Of a stretch of DNA of 64,000 nt, positions 25,985 through 33,351 are shown piece by piece; the stretch's first letter is position 1; each line of letters opens with the position of its first letter. Below the pieces are notes generated by a model that was not told where the DNA came from, ran no database searches, and worked only from the letters and a program-made list of their open reading frames with translations. This DNA is from Actinomycetes bacterium (GTDB taxonomy: Bacteria; Actinomycetota; Acidimicrobiia; Acidimicrobiales; Acidimicrobiaceae), in contig JAJZFV010000046.1 in assembly GCA_021805205.1 (NCBI GenBank), forward strand, positions 1-64,000. The letters run 5' to 3'. A program made the position numbers and the translations under genes.

Positions 25985-26392
25985 CTATACCGGCATTGAC
26001 ATGATTTGATTGAACGATGTCACGGCTGCTGACTTGATCGCAGTGGCTAGCTGTGTGTCGAGAGAAGCTTGCTGCGATGCAATCATTGCGTCGCCGAGGT
26101 TAGCCTGGCCAGTCGAAACCAATAGTGCCTGTTGCGAGGATTGATTTTGAGCCGAAGAGAGCGAGTCGATCGCGCCAGCCAGCATATTGCCAAACGAAGA
26201 AGATCCCCCTTGCGTCTGCCCCACATTACCGAGCGAAGAGACTGAGCCAACGTTGCCGACGGCAGCTGCTCCTGCTACTGAGTTCTGAGCACTGCCAGCA
26301 AGGTTACTTGGTGAGATGGGGGCGGAAATCGTCGGAAGAGACGGAATTACAGGTAGCGAAGCCAGTGCTGTTATTGGAGCGATTGATGACAT
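25985..26392 (-). CDS. fliE: Flagellar hook-basal body protein FliE
   Basis: 135 residues, longer than the typical ~100 because of a Ser/Pro/Gly-rich N-terminal ~60. The conserved C-terminal half reads 'SFGNMLAGAIDSLSSAQNQS', 'SQQALLVSTGQANLGDAMIA', 'SAAVTSFNQIMSMPV', matching FliE, which links the MS ring to the rod and is the first rod substrate exported. Lies 16 bases before fliF and 30 after flgC, in the usual flgB-flgC-fliE-fliF order. Confidence 0.93.
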   Translation of the reverse strand: MSSIAPITALASLPVIPSLPTISAPISPSNLAGSAQNSVAGAAAVGNVGSVSSLGNVGQTQGGSSSFGNMLAGAIDSLSSAQNQSSQQALLVSTGQANLGDAMIASQQASLDTQLATAIKSAAVTSFNQIMSMPV

Positions 26393-26422
26393 TATTGAAC
26401 CTAACTTGAGCTCGAAAAGGAG

Positions 26423-26866
26423 TTACTGACCGATGGTGAGTGCGGCCTGATAGACCGTTTTGGCGTGATTAATAACTGCTACGTTGGCTTGGTAGCTTCT
26501 CTCGGCAACGTCGAGGTTTGTGAGCTGAGTGGCGACGCTGATTCCAGGTGTCCTAACATAGCCCGCAGCATTTGCTTGCGGATTAGTTGGGTAGTAAGCA
26601 AGCACCCCGTTTGGGTTTGGAGTTACTATGCCAGAGACGTGAACTCCGGTACCTTGAGTGGGGGTTAGTGGCGTGGATACTGGATTTGGAAAGTATCCAT
26701 TGGAACCTGCACCTGGTGCCACCGTGAGCTCTTGCTCCAAAAATGGTGTCTGTGAGGGATTCACTGTATCATTGGCGTTAGCAAGGTTTGAACCGATAGT
26801 GTTTAGCCAACTCTGGCTAACATCCACTCCGGAACCGGCGACAGATATGAGACCGAATAGCGACAT
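26423..26866 (-). CDS. flgC: Flagellar proximal rod protein FlgC
   Basis: 147 residues, family length. 'ISVAGSGVDVSQSWLNTIGS' and 'NLANANDTVNPSQTPFLEQE' in the N-terminus and 'TNLDVAERSYQANVAVINHA' at the C-terminus are diagnostic. The start was placed at 26866 (TAATG overlap with flgB); the longer frame to 26941 runs back through flgB and is not credible. With FlgB and FliE it builds the proximal rod. Confidence 0.95.
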   Translation of the reverse strand: MSLFGLISVAGSGVDVSQSWLNTIGSNLANANDTVNPSQTPFLEQELTVAPGAGSNGYFPNPVSTPLTPTQGTGVHVSGIVTPNPNGVLAYYPTNPQANAAGYVRTPGISVATQLTNLDVAERSYQANVAVINHAKTVYQAALTIGQ

Positions 26867-27207
26867 TAGAACGAACCTCCTGCCGAACCACGCACTAAGT
26901 GGTACTGGTTGTTGATTTCGGAGGTAACCGCTTGATACCACGTAGCTGACTGCTCAGCTCCAATTAGCTCTTGGCTGATAGAGACGTTATTACCATTCGT
27001 AGAAGGTGCCAAGGGCGAAGCCGAAACGGCTGCCATTGCAGTACCGCTTCCCTCCTTGAGCGCCTGCGTCAACGAAGAAGCAAAGTCGACACGCGAAGCG
27101 GTAAAGTTTGGGGTGTTCAAATTCGCAATGTTATTTGCTTGAACCTGTTGTTGAAGTGACAATCCATCTAGTGCGAATTGCAACGCCTGTAATACTGGTC
27201 CACCCAT
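26866..27207 (-). CDS. flgB: Flagellar proximal rod protein FlgB
   Basis: 113 residues. 'ALQFALDGLSLQQQVQANNI' and 'ANLNTPNFTASRVDFASSLT' are typical of the FlgB N-terminal rod domain. The start at 27207 gives the family length; the in-frame ATG at 27321 would add 38 residues with no family match. First gene of the ~10.5-kb flgB-to-flgE operon. Its ~115-base leader contains the palindrome GGACTAAGTAAGTCC but no clear sigma-28 box. Overlaps flgC by TAATG. Confidence 0.93.
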   Translation of the reverse strand: MGGPVLQALQFALDGLSLQQQVQANNIANLNTPNFTASRVDFASSLTQALKEGSGTAMAAVSASPLAPSTNGNNVSISQELIGAEQSATWYQAVTSEINNQYHLVRGSAGGSF

Positions 27208-27358
27208 GCAGAACCACCGAAATCCTTCATCGGACTTACTTAGTCCGAAATCGAATGCGGCCCTTCCTGGGCAGTTCATATGCGATATCCTGCTCGCATA
27301 AGATTCTTCGTCCCGATTCATCGCCTACTTGAGAAATCAATTGAATATTTAAACAAAA

Positions 27359-27390
27359 AAGAGTGAGAACCTTTTTAGGTTCTCACTCTT
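27359..27390 (-). terminator. Rho-independent terminator after fliS and the FliT-position gene
   Basis: 14-base perfect arms (27359-27372 and 27377-27390) around a 4-base loop, followed on the minus strand by TTTTTGTTT. It lies 27 bases past the stop of the 92-aa gene and ends the fliD-fliS transcript before the flgB operon. Confidence 0.92.
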
Positions 27391-27416
27391 GAATCTTTTC
27401 GACTTGTATTATGGGA

Positions 27417-27695
27417 CTATGCTCTTATATCGACCGCAATAGGTCCGGAACTTTCGCGTTTTGAAATTCGCTTGATCAGCAATGAGAGATCTTTTTTTCG
27501 TTGCTCCACACGAGCGACCGCTTCCTCATTCCTCTTCAAGAGAACCTTTAACCGCGCTTTAGTCTGAGGATCACTGCTTGGAATCGCTATGCCCTCCAAT
27601 TGTATCGGAGAAGGCCAATCCGCCTTACCCTCTAGGGCTAGTTCGACTCGGTCTAGATAGGTTTCAAGCGCATTCAAAACATCAGACACTCGCAC
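27417..27695 (-). CDS. Small helical protein in the FliT position
   Basis: 92 residues, mostly helical. A first helix (~1-25, 'NALETYLDRVELALEGKADW') and a long charged C-terminal coiled coil ('KVLLKRNEEAVARVEQRKKD') resemble the general plan of FliT-type chaperones, which guard the FliD cap and often follow fliS. Sequence similarity is not strong enough by eye to name it fliT. It overlaps the fliS 3' end by 14 bases. It is also the last gene before a strong terminator. Confidence 0.6.
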   Translation of the reverse strand: MRVSDVLNALETYLDRVELALEGKADWPSPIQLEGIAIPSSDPQTKARLKVLLKRNEEAVARVEQRKKDLSLLIKRISKRESSGPIAVDIRA

Positions 27696-28077
27696 CCACC
27701 GTTCCCTTTTCCATCAAAGCTTTGTTTGCTCCCCTCCATGCTTCGACAATCTCCATTAGAAGGCGACTTGCCCAATCAAAGCGCTTTTGATCTGCATAGA
27801 TATTGGATTGCACAAACTCAGAGTAGATAAACGAGTAAATCGTCTTCAACTGCGCAGCCCCAGGCCATAGATCGACCCGCAAGGTATCGCGAAGATTCAA
27901 GACTATGTCCTGGGCATGCAAGAGGGCGGCATTCCGTACAGGAATATTGCCAGTTGCAAAACCTTGTTCTGCTCGCTTTATATCGACCTCTAAGCGATCT
28001 AACAACATCATTAATCTTGCGGCTGGGGTGGCCGTCAGAATCGAATTCTTAACAAATTCACGGGAATCGTTATACAT
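27682..28077 (-). CDS. fliS: Flagellin export chaperone FliS
   Basis: 131 residues, all-helical four-helix bundle. 'FVKNSILTATPAARLMMLLD' (~8-27), 'AALLHAQDIVLNLRDTLRVD' (~50-69) and 'RLLMEIVEAWRGANKALMEK' match FliS, the chaperone that binds the flagellin C-terminus until export and also contacts FliW in studied systems. Lies 39 bases after fliD and overlaps the next gene. The enteric 'aYsqv' start is replaced by 'YNDSREFVKNS'. Confidence 0.92.
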   Translation of the reverse strand: MYNDSREFVKNSILTATPAARLMMLLDRLEVDIKRAEQGFATGNIPVRNAALLHAQDIVLNLRDTLRVDLWPGAAQLKTIYSFIYSEFVQSNIYADQKRFDWASRLLMEIVEAWRGANKALMEKGTVGASV

Positions 28078-28116
28078 CCTTATTCTTTCCCTCCTAGAAT
28101 TGGCAGCTTAATTTCG

Positions 28117-30669
28117 CTACGGCAACTTCGCAATTTGGGTCGACAACCAATTTCCTTGGCTCTGAAGACTACCCAATTGCACCTCCATGTTCGAAAACTC
28201 TTGCTGAAGAAGAGTTTGTTCTGCTTGTATCATCGGCGTATATGAGTTGTACTGAAACTGCAAACCCTGAATTTGTGAATTCAAATTATTTATAGTTGTG
28301 GTCATGGAGCCAGTTACTGGGTTTGCGCCACCATTGGCGGTAGATGCTAAGCCCCCTGCAATACCCGAGGTGTAGTCGAAAGTTCCTATGTTTGTAGCGG
28401 TGCTGATACCCTGAGCCGTAACCGTTAGAGCCAATCCAGCCAACGTCGGGTCGGTCGCTGGCGCAGAAAGGACCTGACCACTTCCAGTTGCAGTAACTCC
28501 ATTTATTGTGCCAGCAACATCAATACCGGTAAACGTGGATGCTGTATTAGCGGTGGTAGCAAGCCCCGTCTGTCCGGTCGCAACGTTATTTGAAGTAACT
28601 GAAAACGAAGCTGCACTTCCGTAGTTGCCACTTGTTAGAACTAATTGGCTACCAGAAGAATTTGTGACTACAGACGCAAGAAGGTTCATGCCATTTGACG
28701 TGAACATAGAGTTGAGGCCACTCGCAATATTCGTCAGAGATTCGCCAGCAGTAGCAGAGTATGTCCCCGATACTCCACCGGATGCAATAGTAAGCTGCTC
28801 AGCCGACGTAATGGATCCACTAGATAGTACCGCGCCTGAGTCGGTAGCTTTTGTCGCCGACTGAGAGATAGAAACGGCGTAATTACCTGGAACCGTACCG
28901 TCAGTCGCGAAGAGCAGAGATACCGTTCCTCCATAAGTTGACGACGACGGGGTAAATGTTCCGCCTTGGGAAAAAAACTGCGCTACTTGAGATGGATTTT
29001 GCTGGTATGCGCTTATGAATGCATTCTGATCGAAGGTAATCGTCCCATCCTTGGTTACTGCTAAGCCTACGCTCGAGGCGTTGAGTGAACCATTGGTGCC
29101 GCCGACTGCGCTCGCGACGGTATTTAGAACTTGTTGGGTTATGGCTTGCATATTTGGATCTGTCATAAGCGGTCCTGCCACTGCTGTGGTCGCATTGTAA
29201 CCAGCATACGTATTGATGTCACTAAGAACTTGGTTCGCAGCGGTGACCATAGTATTCACGGCAGTTGCCATTGCCTGTGCGTTTGGAGTCAATGAGAGAG
29301 TTACGGGTTGAGATCCGGAAGCCTGTGCGGACAGTAAGTTAATCGTAAGTCCCTGCATAACTCCAGATACCTGATTGGTCTGTGCGGAAACGGTATAACC
29401 CCCACTGCCTCCAATCTGAATCTCGGCATTCTGAGCTGCGGTAACTTGCTTTAGTCCACCAAGAGTCGAAGTTAAGGCGTTGGTATCGACGCTAATTTGG
29501 GATTGAGTTCCAGTGTTGCTCGAGGATAGCTCCAACACATACTGGCTAGATCCCAAATTGACAGCTGACGCTGTAATACCAGAGCCCGATCCATTGATTG
29601 CGCTAACGACATCCGATAGGGATCCGCTATTGACGTTCAAATAATTTGCAGTAAAGCTTCCTGTTGAAAAACCAGTGGTTCCAACCGTAGTGGTGATGGT
29701 GCCGCCAGTCCCAGAAGTTAACGTAAGCGCAGAACCAGCTGCAACGTTATTGACGGTGTTGACTGTCCCGTCGACCGTAATAGATCCCGCAGTTCCGTTG
29801 ACAGCCGTCGAGTTTGCAGTCAAACCAAGAGAGGTGAGGGCAGTACCACCGGTGATAGCCAGAGAAGACGAAGTTCCCAGTGATGCAGTCGAGACCGAAA
29901 GGCTTCCATTGGAGCTAGTTGATACGTTGAGCAATCCTCCACTAGCGCTCTGTAGAGCAGAAGCTAATTGACTTTGAGTGTACGTACCAGCAGCAAGTGT
30001 GAATGTTTGTGCTGTCCCATTGATAGTTGCCGAAAATGTATCATTTGAGCCGGTCGTAATTGTTGTCGTTGCTGCAACGGGACTACCCGTAATCGTCGCC
30101 CCCGAAAGCGCGGAGTTGACCGTTACCGAGTGAGATCCAACTGTAAGTCCCGACCCAGCGCCGAGGGAAGCAAAACCGAGACTCGCTGCACCCTGGGCAA
30201 TGAGTAACGGTGCAGATGCCACAATTGTGCCAGTCGAGGAGACCGCGTTATTTGACATCAGAACATTTCCCTGAGCAAGCTGGTTAACTGTAAAGCTAAC
30301 AGTTCCGGTTGGAGTGCCCGGGGATGCGGTAGCCGTCGCTACCGCAGAGTTCGACGACGCTACAGAGGTTTGATCCCAAAGGAAAGTTTGATTGATTGCA
30401 TCTGCGGCAACTTGTAAAGAGGATAGATCGTTTTGGATTGTCTGATAGTCAGAGATATTTGAATTAATCTGACTAATCTGATTTCCGATATCGACTTGAG
30501 GCTGCTTGTAGGCAACCATCAAAGCGTTGATAATCGATGTAGTATTGAGTCCGGATATAACACCGCTGAACGATATGGGCGCACCGCTCGAACTTGAGGA
30601 AGAAGACTGAGAAAAGGGGTTGACTGTTGACGATGTCGTACCTGATACCCCACTTGAAGATGTTGTCAT
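28117..30669 (-). CDS. fliD: Flagellar filament cap protein FliD
   Basis: 850 residues, larger than most FliD (about 450-650). FliD_N begins near residue 30 ('ISFSGVISGLNTTSIINALM', then a Gln/Asn-rich helix to ~85). FliD_C covers roughly 430-840 and ends in the coiled coil 'GLQFQYNSYTPMIQAEQTLL'. In between is a large Ser/Thr/Gly-rich beta region (~150-420) that accounts for the extra size and probably forms exposed surface domains. The cap promotes flagellin folding at the filament tip. It sits between fliC and fliS. A short leader with no sigma-28 box suggests readthrough from fliC or its own weak promoter. Confidence 0.93.
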   Translation of the reverse strand: MTTSSSGVSGTTSSTVNPFSQSSSSSSSGAPISFSGVISGLNTTSIINALMVAYKQPQVDIGNQISQINSNISDYQTIQNDLSSLQVAADAINQTFLWDQTSVASSNSAVATATASPGTPTGTVSFTVNQLAQGNVLMSNNAVSSTGTIVASAPLLIAQGAASLGFASLGAGSGLTVGSHSVTVNSALSGATITGSPVAATTTITTGSNDTFSATINGTAQTFTLAAGTYTQSQLASALQSASGGLLNVSTSSNGSLSVSTASLGTSSSLAITGGTALTSLGLTANSTAVNGTAGSITVDGTVNTVNNVAAGSALTLTSGTGGTITTTVGTTGFSTGSFTANYLNVNSGSLSDVVSAINGSGSGITASAVNLGSSQYVLELSSSNTGTQSQISVDTNALTSTLGGLKQVTAAQNAEIQIGGSGGYTVSAQTNQVSGVMQGLTINLLSAQASGSQPVTLSLTPNAQAMATAVNTMVTAANQVLSDINTYAGYNATTAVAGPLMTDPNMQAITQQVLNTVASAVGGTNGSLNASSVGLAVTKDGTITFDQNAFISAYQQNPSQVAQFFSQGGTFTPSSSTYGGTVSLLFATDGTVPGNYAVSISQSATKATDSGAVLSSGSITSAEQLTIASGGVSGTYSATAGESLTNIASGLNSMFTSNGMNLLASVVTNSSGSQLVLTSGNYGSAASFSVTSNNVATGQTGLATTANTASTFTGIDVAGTINGVTATGSGQVLSAPATDPTLAGLALTVTAQGISTATNIGTFDYTSGIAGGLASTANGGANPVTGSMTTTINNLNSQIQGLQFQYNSYTPMIQAEQTLLQQEFSNMEVQLGSLQSQGNWLSTQIAKLP

Positions 30670-30709
30670 CTTTAGCCTTTCTGTGACTAACGAAAATCAA
30701 CTAAATATG

Positions 30710-30742
30710 AGGGGCGCAAGTCCAATTTGAACTTGCGCCCCT
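30710..30742 (-). terminator. Terminator/attenuator hairpin between fliC and fliD
   Basis: 12-base arms (30710-30721 and 30731-30742) with a 9-base loop; the arms are GC-rich (GGGGCGCAAG core). On the minus strand the stem is followed by CATATTTAG, only a weak U-run, so partial termination that lets some transcripts reach fliD is plausible. Confidence 0.75.
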
Positions 30743-30773
30743 CCGAATTAGTAACGTCCTAATAAAAGGAACG

Positions 30774-31607
30774 CTACGGTATGAGCTTCAGAATCATGCT
30801 CGGCAACTGCTGAGCTTGACCGAGCATCGCCGTACCAGCTTGCATCAAGATCTGTTGAGCAGTAAATGTGGTCATCGTCTGTGCCATATTTGCGTCAACC
30901 AAACTCGAGTGTGCAGCCTGAACGTTTTGCTGGCTGATAGTCAGGTTTGAAATATCAGCCTGGATTTGGTTCTGGCTTGCACCTACGCTTGCCTGAATCG
31001 TAGCCACCAAGTCAATTGCACCTTGCACCGCTGAAAGAGCGAGTTGAGCACTTGCAAAGCTGGCGAGACTCAAGGTAGAAGCAATTCCTAGCGAAGCAGC
31101 AGTCGTAGCTTGCAGCGTAACAGCGACTTGATCGGTCGAGATAGCATAAGCTCCCAATTGGAACGTCAACACCTGCTGAGTCGAAAGTAGTGAGTTGCTT
31201 CCGCTACCGAAGGTTGTGCTATTAGCGATTTGGTTTAGCTGAGTAGCAAGATCCGTGAACTCTGTGTTTACAGCATTCGACGCATTCGACGACAATGCAC
31301 CGGAGTTTGATGCCTGAACCGCAAGCTGGTTCATTCTTTGCAGAATGTTGACTTGCTGGTTCATTGCGCCGTTAGCGATTTGCAGAACCGAGATCGCATT
31401 TTGACCATTCGAAATTGCGACATTCAAACCGTTGGACTGAGCTTGGAGGTCTTGAGCGATTACGTATCCCGATGAGTTATCTGCCGCAGTCTGGATCTGA
31501 AGACCAGAAGACAGCTGCGAGATAGTCTTATCGAGGGCATTGCTAGTGCTGTTTAAGTTGTTATATGCATCAATTGCTGCGATGTTAGTATTTATCGATA
31601 GCGACAT
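30774..31607 (-). CDS. fliC: Flagellin FliC
   Basis: 277 residues: a minimal flagellin with D0/D1 domains and almost no D2/D3. N-terminus 'MSLSINTNIAAIDAYNNLNS' with 'LSSGLQIQTAADNSSGYVIA'; C-terminus 'LVDANMAQTMTTFTAQQILM' and 'GTAMLGQAQQLPSMILKLIP'. The start at 31607 follows AGGA/TTAGGA; the longer frame from 31646 adds 13 unlike residues. The TLR5-recognition region is degenerate, but QRMNQLAVQASNS remains. A good sigma-28 promoter lies about 100 bases upstream. The 277-aa length means little surface-exposed variable region. Confidence 0.96.
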   Translation of the reverse strand: MSLSINTNIAAIDAYNNLNSTSNALDKTISQLSSGLQIQTAADNSSGYVIAQDLQAQSNGLNVAISNGQNAISVLQIANGAMNQQVNILQRMNQLAVQASNSGALSSNASNAVNTEFTDLATQLNQIANSTTFGSGSNSLLSTQQVLTFQLGAYAISTDQVAVTLQATTAASLGIASTLSLASFASAQLALSAVQGAIDLVATIQASVGASQNQIQADISNLTISQQNVQAAHSSLVDANMAQTMTTFTAQQILMQAGTAMLGQAQQLPSMILKLIP

Positions 31608-31703
31608 TTTCCTAATTCCTCCTTGATATACACGTCTCCCATCCATGGTGACGCGTTTCTTGCGGCAAGATTCACAGGGTCACCTTTGGAGTGGCTACTT
31701 GTT

Positions 31704-31730
31704 GTTTCGGCAATACAGGAAAATGCTTTA
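31704..31730 (-). promoter_or_regulatory. Sigma-28 promoter of fliC
   Basis: Minus strand TAAA (31730-31727), exactly 15 bases, then GCCGAAAC (31711-31704), against the flagellar consensus TAAA-N15-GCCGATAA. The start would fall near 31697, giving a ~90-base leader. The long leader could bind CsrA; a GGA near the ribosome site is present. Best promoter match in the window. Confidence 0.85.
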
Positions 31731-32421
31731 GAAGTTTTACAGATTATTTTGAACTTTGAGCAAAACACGATCCACAATGACAATTGCCCGCTCTGCCAGG
31801 GATCGCCTCACCTCACTTGATTTGTACCGCAACGAGGGTAAGGACGGAATTGGATTGCCTCCTTGTAGTGGTTTGAGACTTGCACGCGTTGATCTCGTAG
31901 ATTTAGGTAATTGTAACCTCTAGGGCCATTCTCCGAACGCGGCTATTTTCATCGGAATCTCTGTACTTTGAATATCCCCGTCGAATTTTTCTGCGTTCGG
32001 ATAGTCCCAGAGCTGTAAGTTGATCTTCACCGGTGAATGTCAGGATAGTTGACGCATTTGCCTTCTTTTAGATTAATGGTCACTTGGCCATTTTGAGCCG
32101 TTTTTGACTCTACGATTTCTCAGTTATCGACAATGGTTTTTTCATCGTCACCGATCGGTTCGTAAGCGATTATTGAAATGTGCATAAACGCGGAGCGTTT
32201 AAACACAATCCAACAATCTTTGACCGCTTTCACCAACAGTTTTCTGCTGCTGCTACCAGCTAAGGCAAATAGTCATTGAAGAGTTGGGGTGTTCCGAGAT
32301 CGATCTAAGTGATCAAACTTTGACTAACGACCGATCTATCTCGCGGTGGAGTGGTCCATGTTCCACCAGGAGGAGTCCAATCTCTCACTTTAGAGTTGAC
32401 CCACCTCCTTGGACTAAGTTC
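31731..32421. other. 690-base gap with decayed coding-like segments
   Basis: No intact gene. On the minus strand (about 31903-32280) three consecutive stretches read like protein but sit in different frames or are split by stops: 'MHISIIAYEPIGDDEKTIVD', 'EIVESKTAQNGQVTINLKEG' and 'GEDQLTALGLSERRKIRRGY'. This suggests a gene broken by indels. Family not recognised. It lies between the flagellin promoter and transposase debris, so it is probably a relic of insertion events. Confidence 0.3.
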
Positions 32422-32700
32422 TTATCCCTTCTCGTAGAGCTCGGCTCGTTTCGACAGTACCTCCAAATGGTTACCTTCGTGAACATCGTGTGGAGTGACG
32501 AACTTTAGAGCACTATGGCGATGGTGGTAGTTGTAGTAACTGACAAACTTCTCCACCCAGATTCGACTATCTGTAAGACTTTCAAATCCTCCATAGGGAT
32601 AACCTGGCCAGTACTTGGTTGTACGAAAGAGCGCTTCGATGTGAGGGTTGTCATCTGATATGTAAAGGCCGAGAGTTAGAGGTGGTGATCCCCATCTTGT
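32422..32700 (-). pseudogene. IS3-family transposase (OrfB) C-terminal fragment
   Basis: Only the end of an rve/DDE integrase domain remains: 'YISDDNPHIEALFRTTKYWP', then 'YYNYHHRHSALKFVTPHDVH'. The catalytic Glu (in IEALF) and the HRHS motif are present, but the two Asp residues and the N-terminal half are missing, and the frame upstream of about 32700 is unrelated. It cannot be active. It points away from a second fragment on the other strand (head-to-head). Confidence 0.8.
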
Positions 32701-32815
32701 AACAAAGCTCCAGTAGAGACAATGGGTCTCCCTTGAAGGGTTGGTCACTTGTTGAGTACTTATATGAGCTAGATGTAAATATATCGAGGTCACGGCCTCG
32801 GGTATCAAATGATAA

Positions 32816-32832
32816 CGCAGAGAATCTCTGCG
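32816..32832. repeat. Perfect palindrome at the junction of two transposase fragments
   Basis: CGCAGAGAATCTCTGCG: 8-base arms around a single A. It lies exactly where the homology of the plus-strand transposase fragment begins, between the two head-to-head remnants, and may mark a deletion or recombination junction. Confidence 0.7.
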
Positions 32833-33187
32833 CTCTTCAAGATAAGTAAAGTACTTTCCAAGCTATCCCTACGGAGGATTTGCAACCATCGATGCTGCAC
32901 GCAAGTGGATGAGTGGCTTCGTTGATCACTACAACAACGATCACCAGCACTCTGGTATCAAATTCGTAACTCCACAAAAAGCTCACAGTGGCGAACACAT
33001 CGAGCTACTAAATAGACGGCGCGAGCTCTACGAGGGAGCTCGCAAAACTACACCAGGACGGTGGATTAGGGGCAAATGCAGAGACTGGGATCCAGTATCA
33101 GAGGTATCAATAATTCCTACGAATAAGTCGGTTGGAGATGAATCAAAGGGGAAGCAAAGAGAGGTAGCTTGGATTGTGCGAAAGTGA
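32826..33187 (+). pseudogene. Second IS3-family transposase C-terminal fragment, frameshifted
   Basis: 'ALFKISK' (32830-32850) is in one frame; an extra G at about 32851 shifts into the frame that continues 'YFPSYPYGGFATIDAARKWM', 'FVDHYNNDHQHSGIKFVTPQ', to the family-typical tail 'RWIRGKCRDWDPVSEVSI'. The N-terminal catalytic parts are missing. It is related to, but not identical with, the minus-strand fragment, so two different IS3 copies probably landed here and decayed. The region 33190-33350 after it holds nothing I recognise. Confidence 0.78.
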
Positions 33188-33351
33188 CAACTTCCTTGGC
33201 AGGCTCCGGTCCCTTCCTGGTAGTAGCGCATATTCGGGCCTTTGGAAACACCATCACCCTTGTATGAAATCTTTACCTGTCGAATCATTCATACTTTAGT
33301 AGAGCGAATGACAACCATCAAGAGACCAATGGGCTAGCCGAAAGAGCATCT

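Noticed and set aside
27200-27320. Sigma-28 promoter for the flgB operon
   Set aside because: Searched the leader on the minus strand; no GCCGA-type -10 with a TAAA at 15-16 bases. A palindrome GGACTAAGTAAGTCC exists but its role is unclear.
28625-28864. Open frame on the plus strand within fliD
   Set aside because: Shadow of the Ser/Thr-rich fliD coding sequence; no ribosome site or family match.
32284-32508. 74-aa plus-strand ORF near the transposase debris
   Set aside because: Overlaps the end of the minus-strand transposase fragment, has no family resemblance and no ribosome site.
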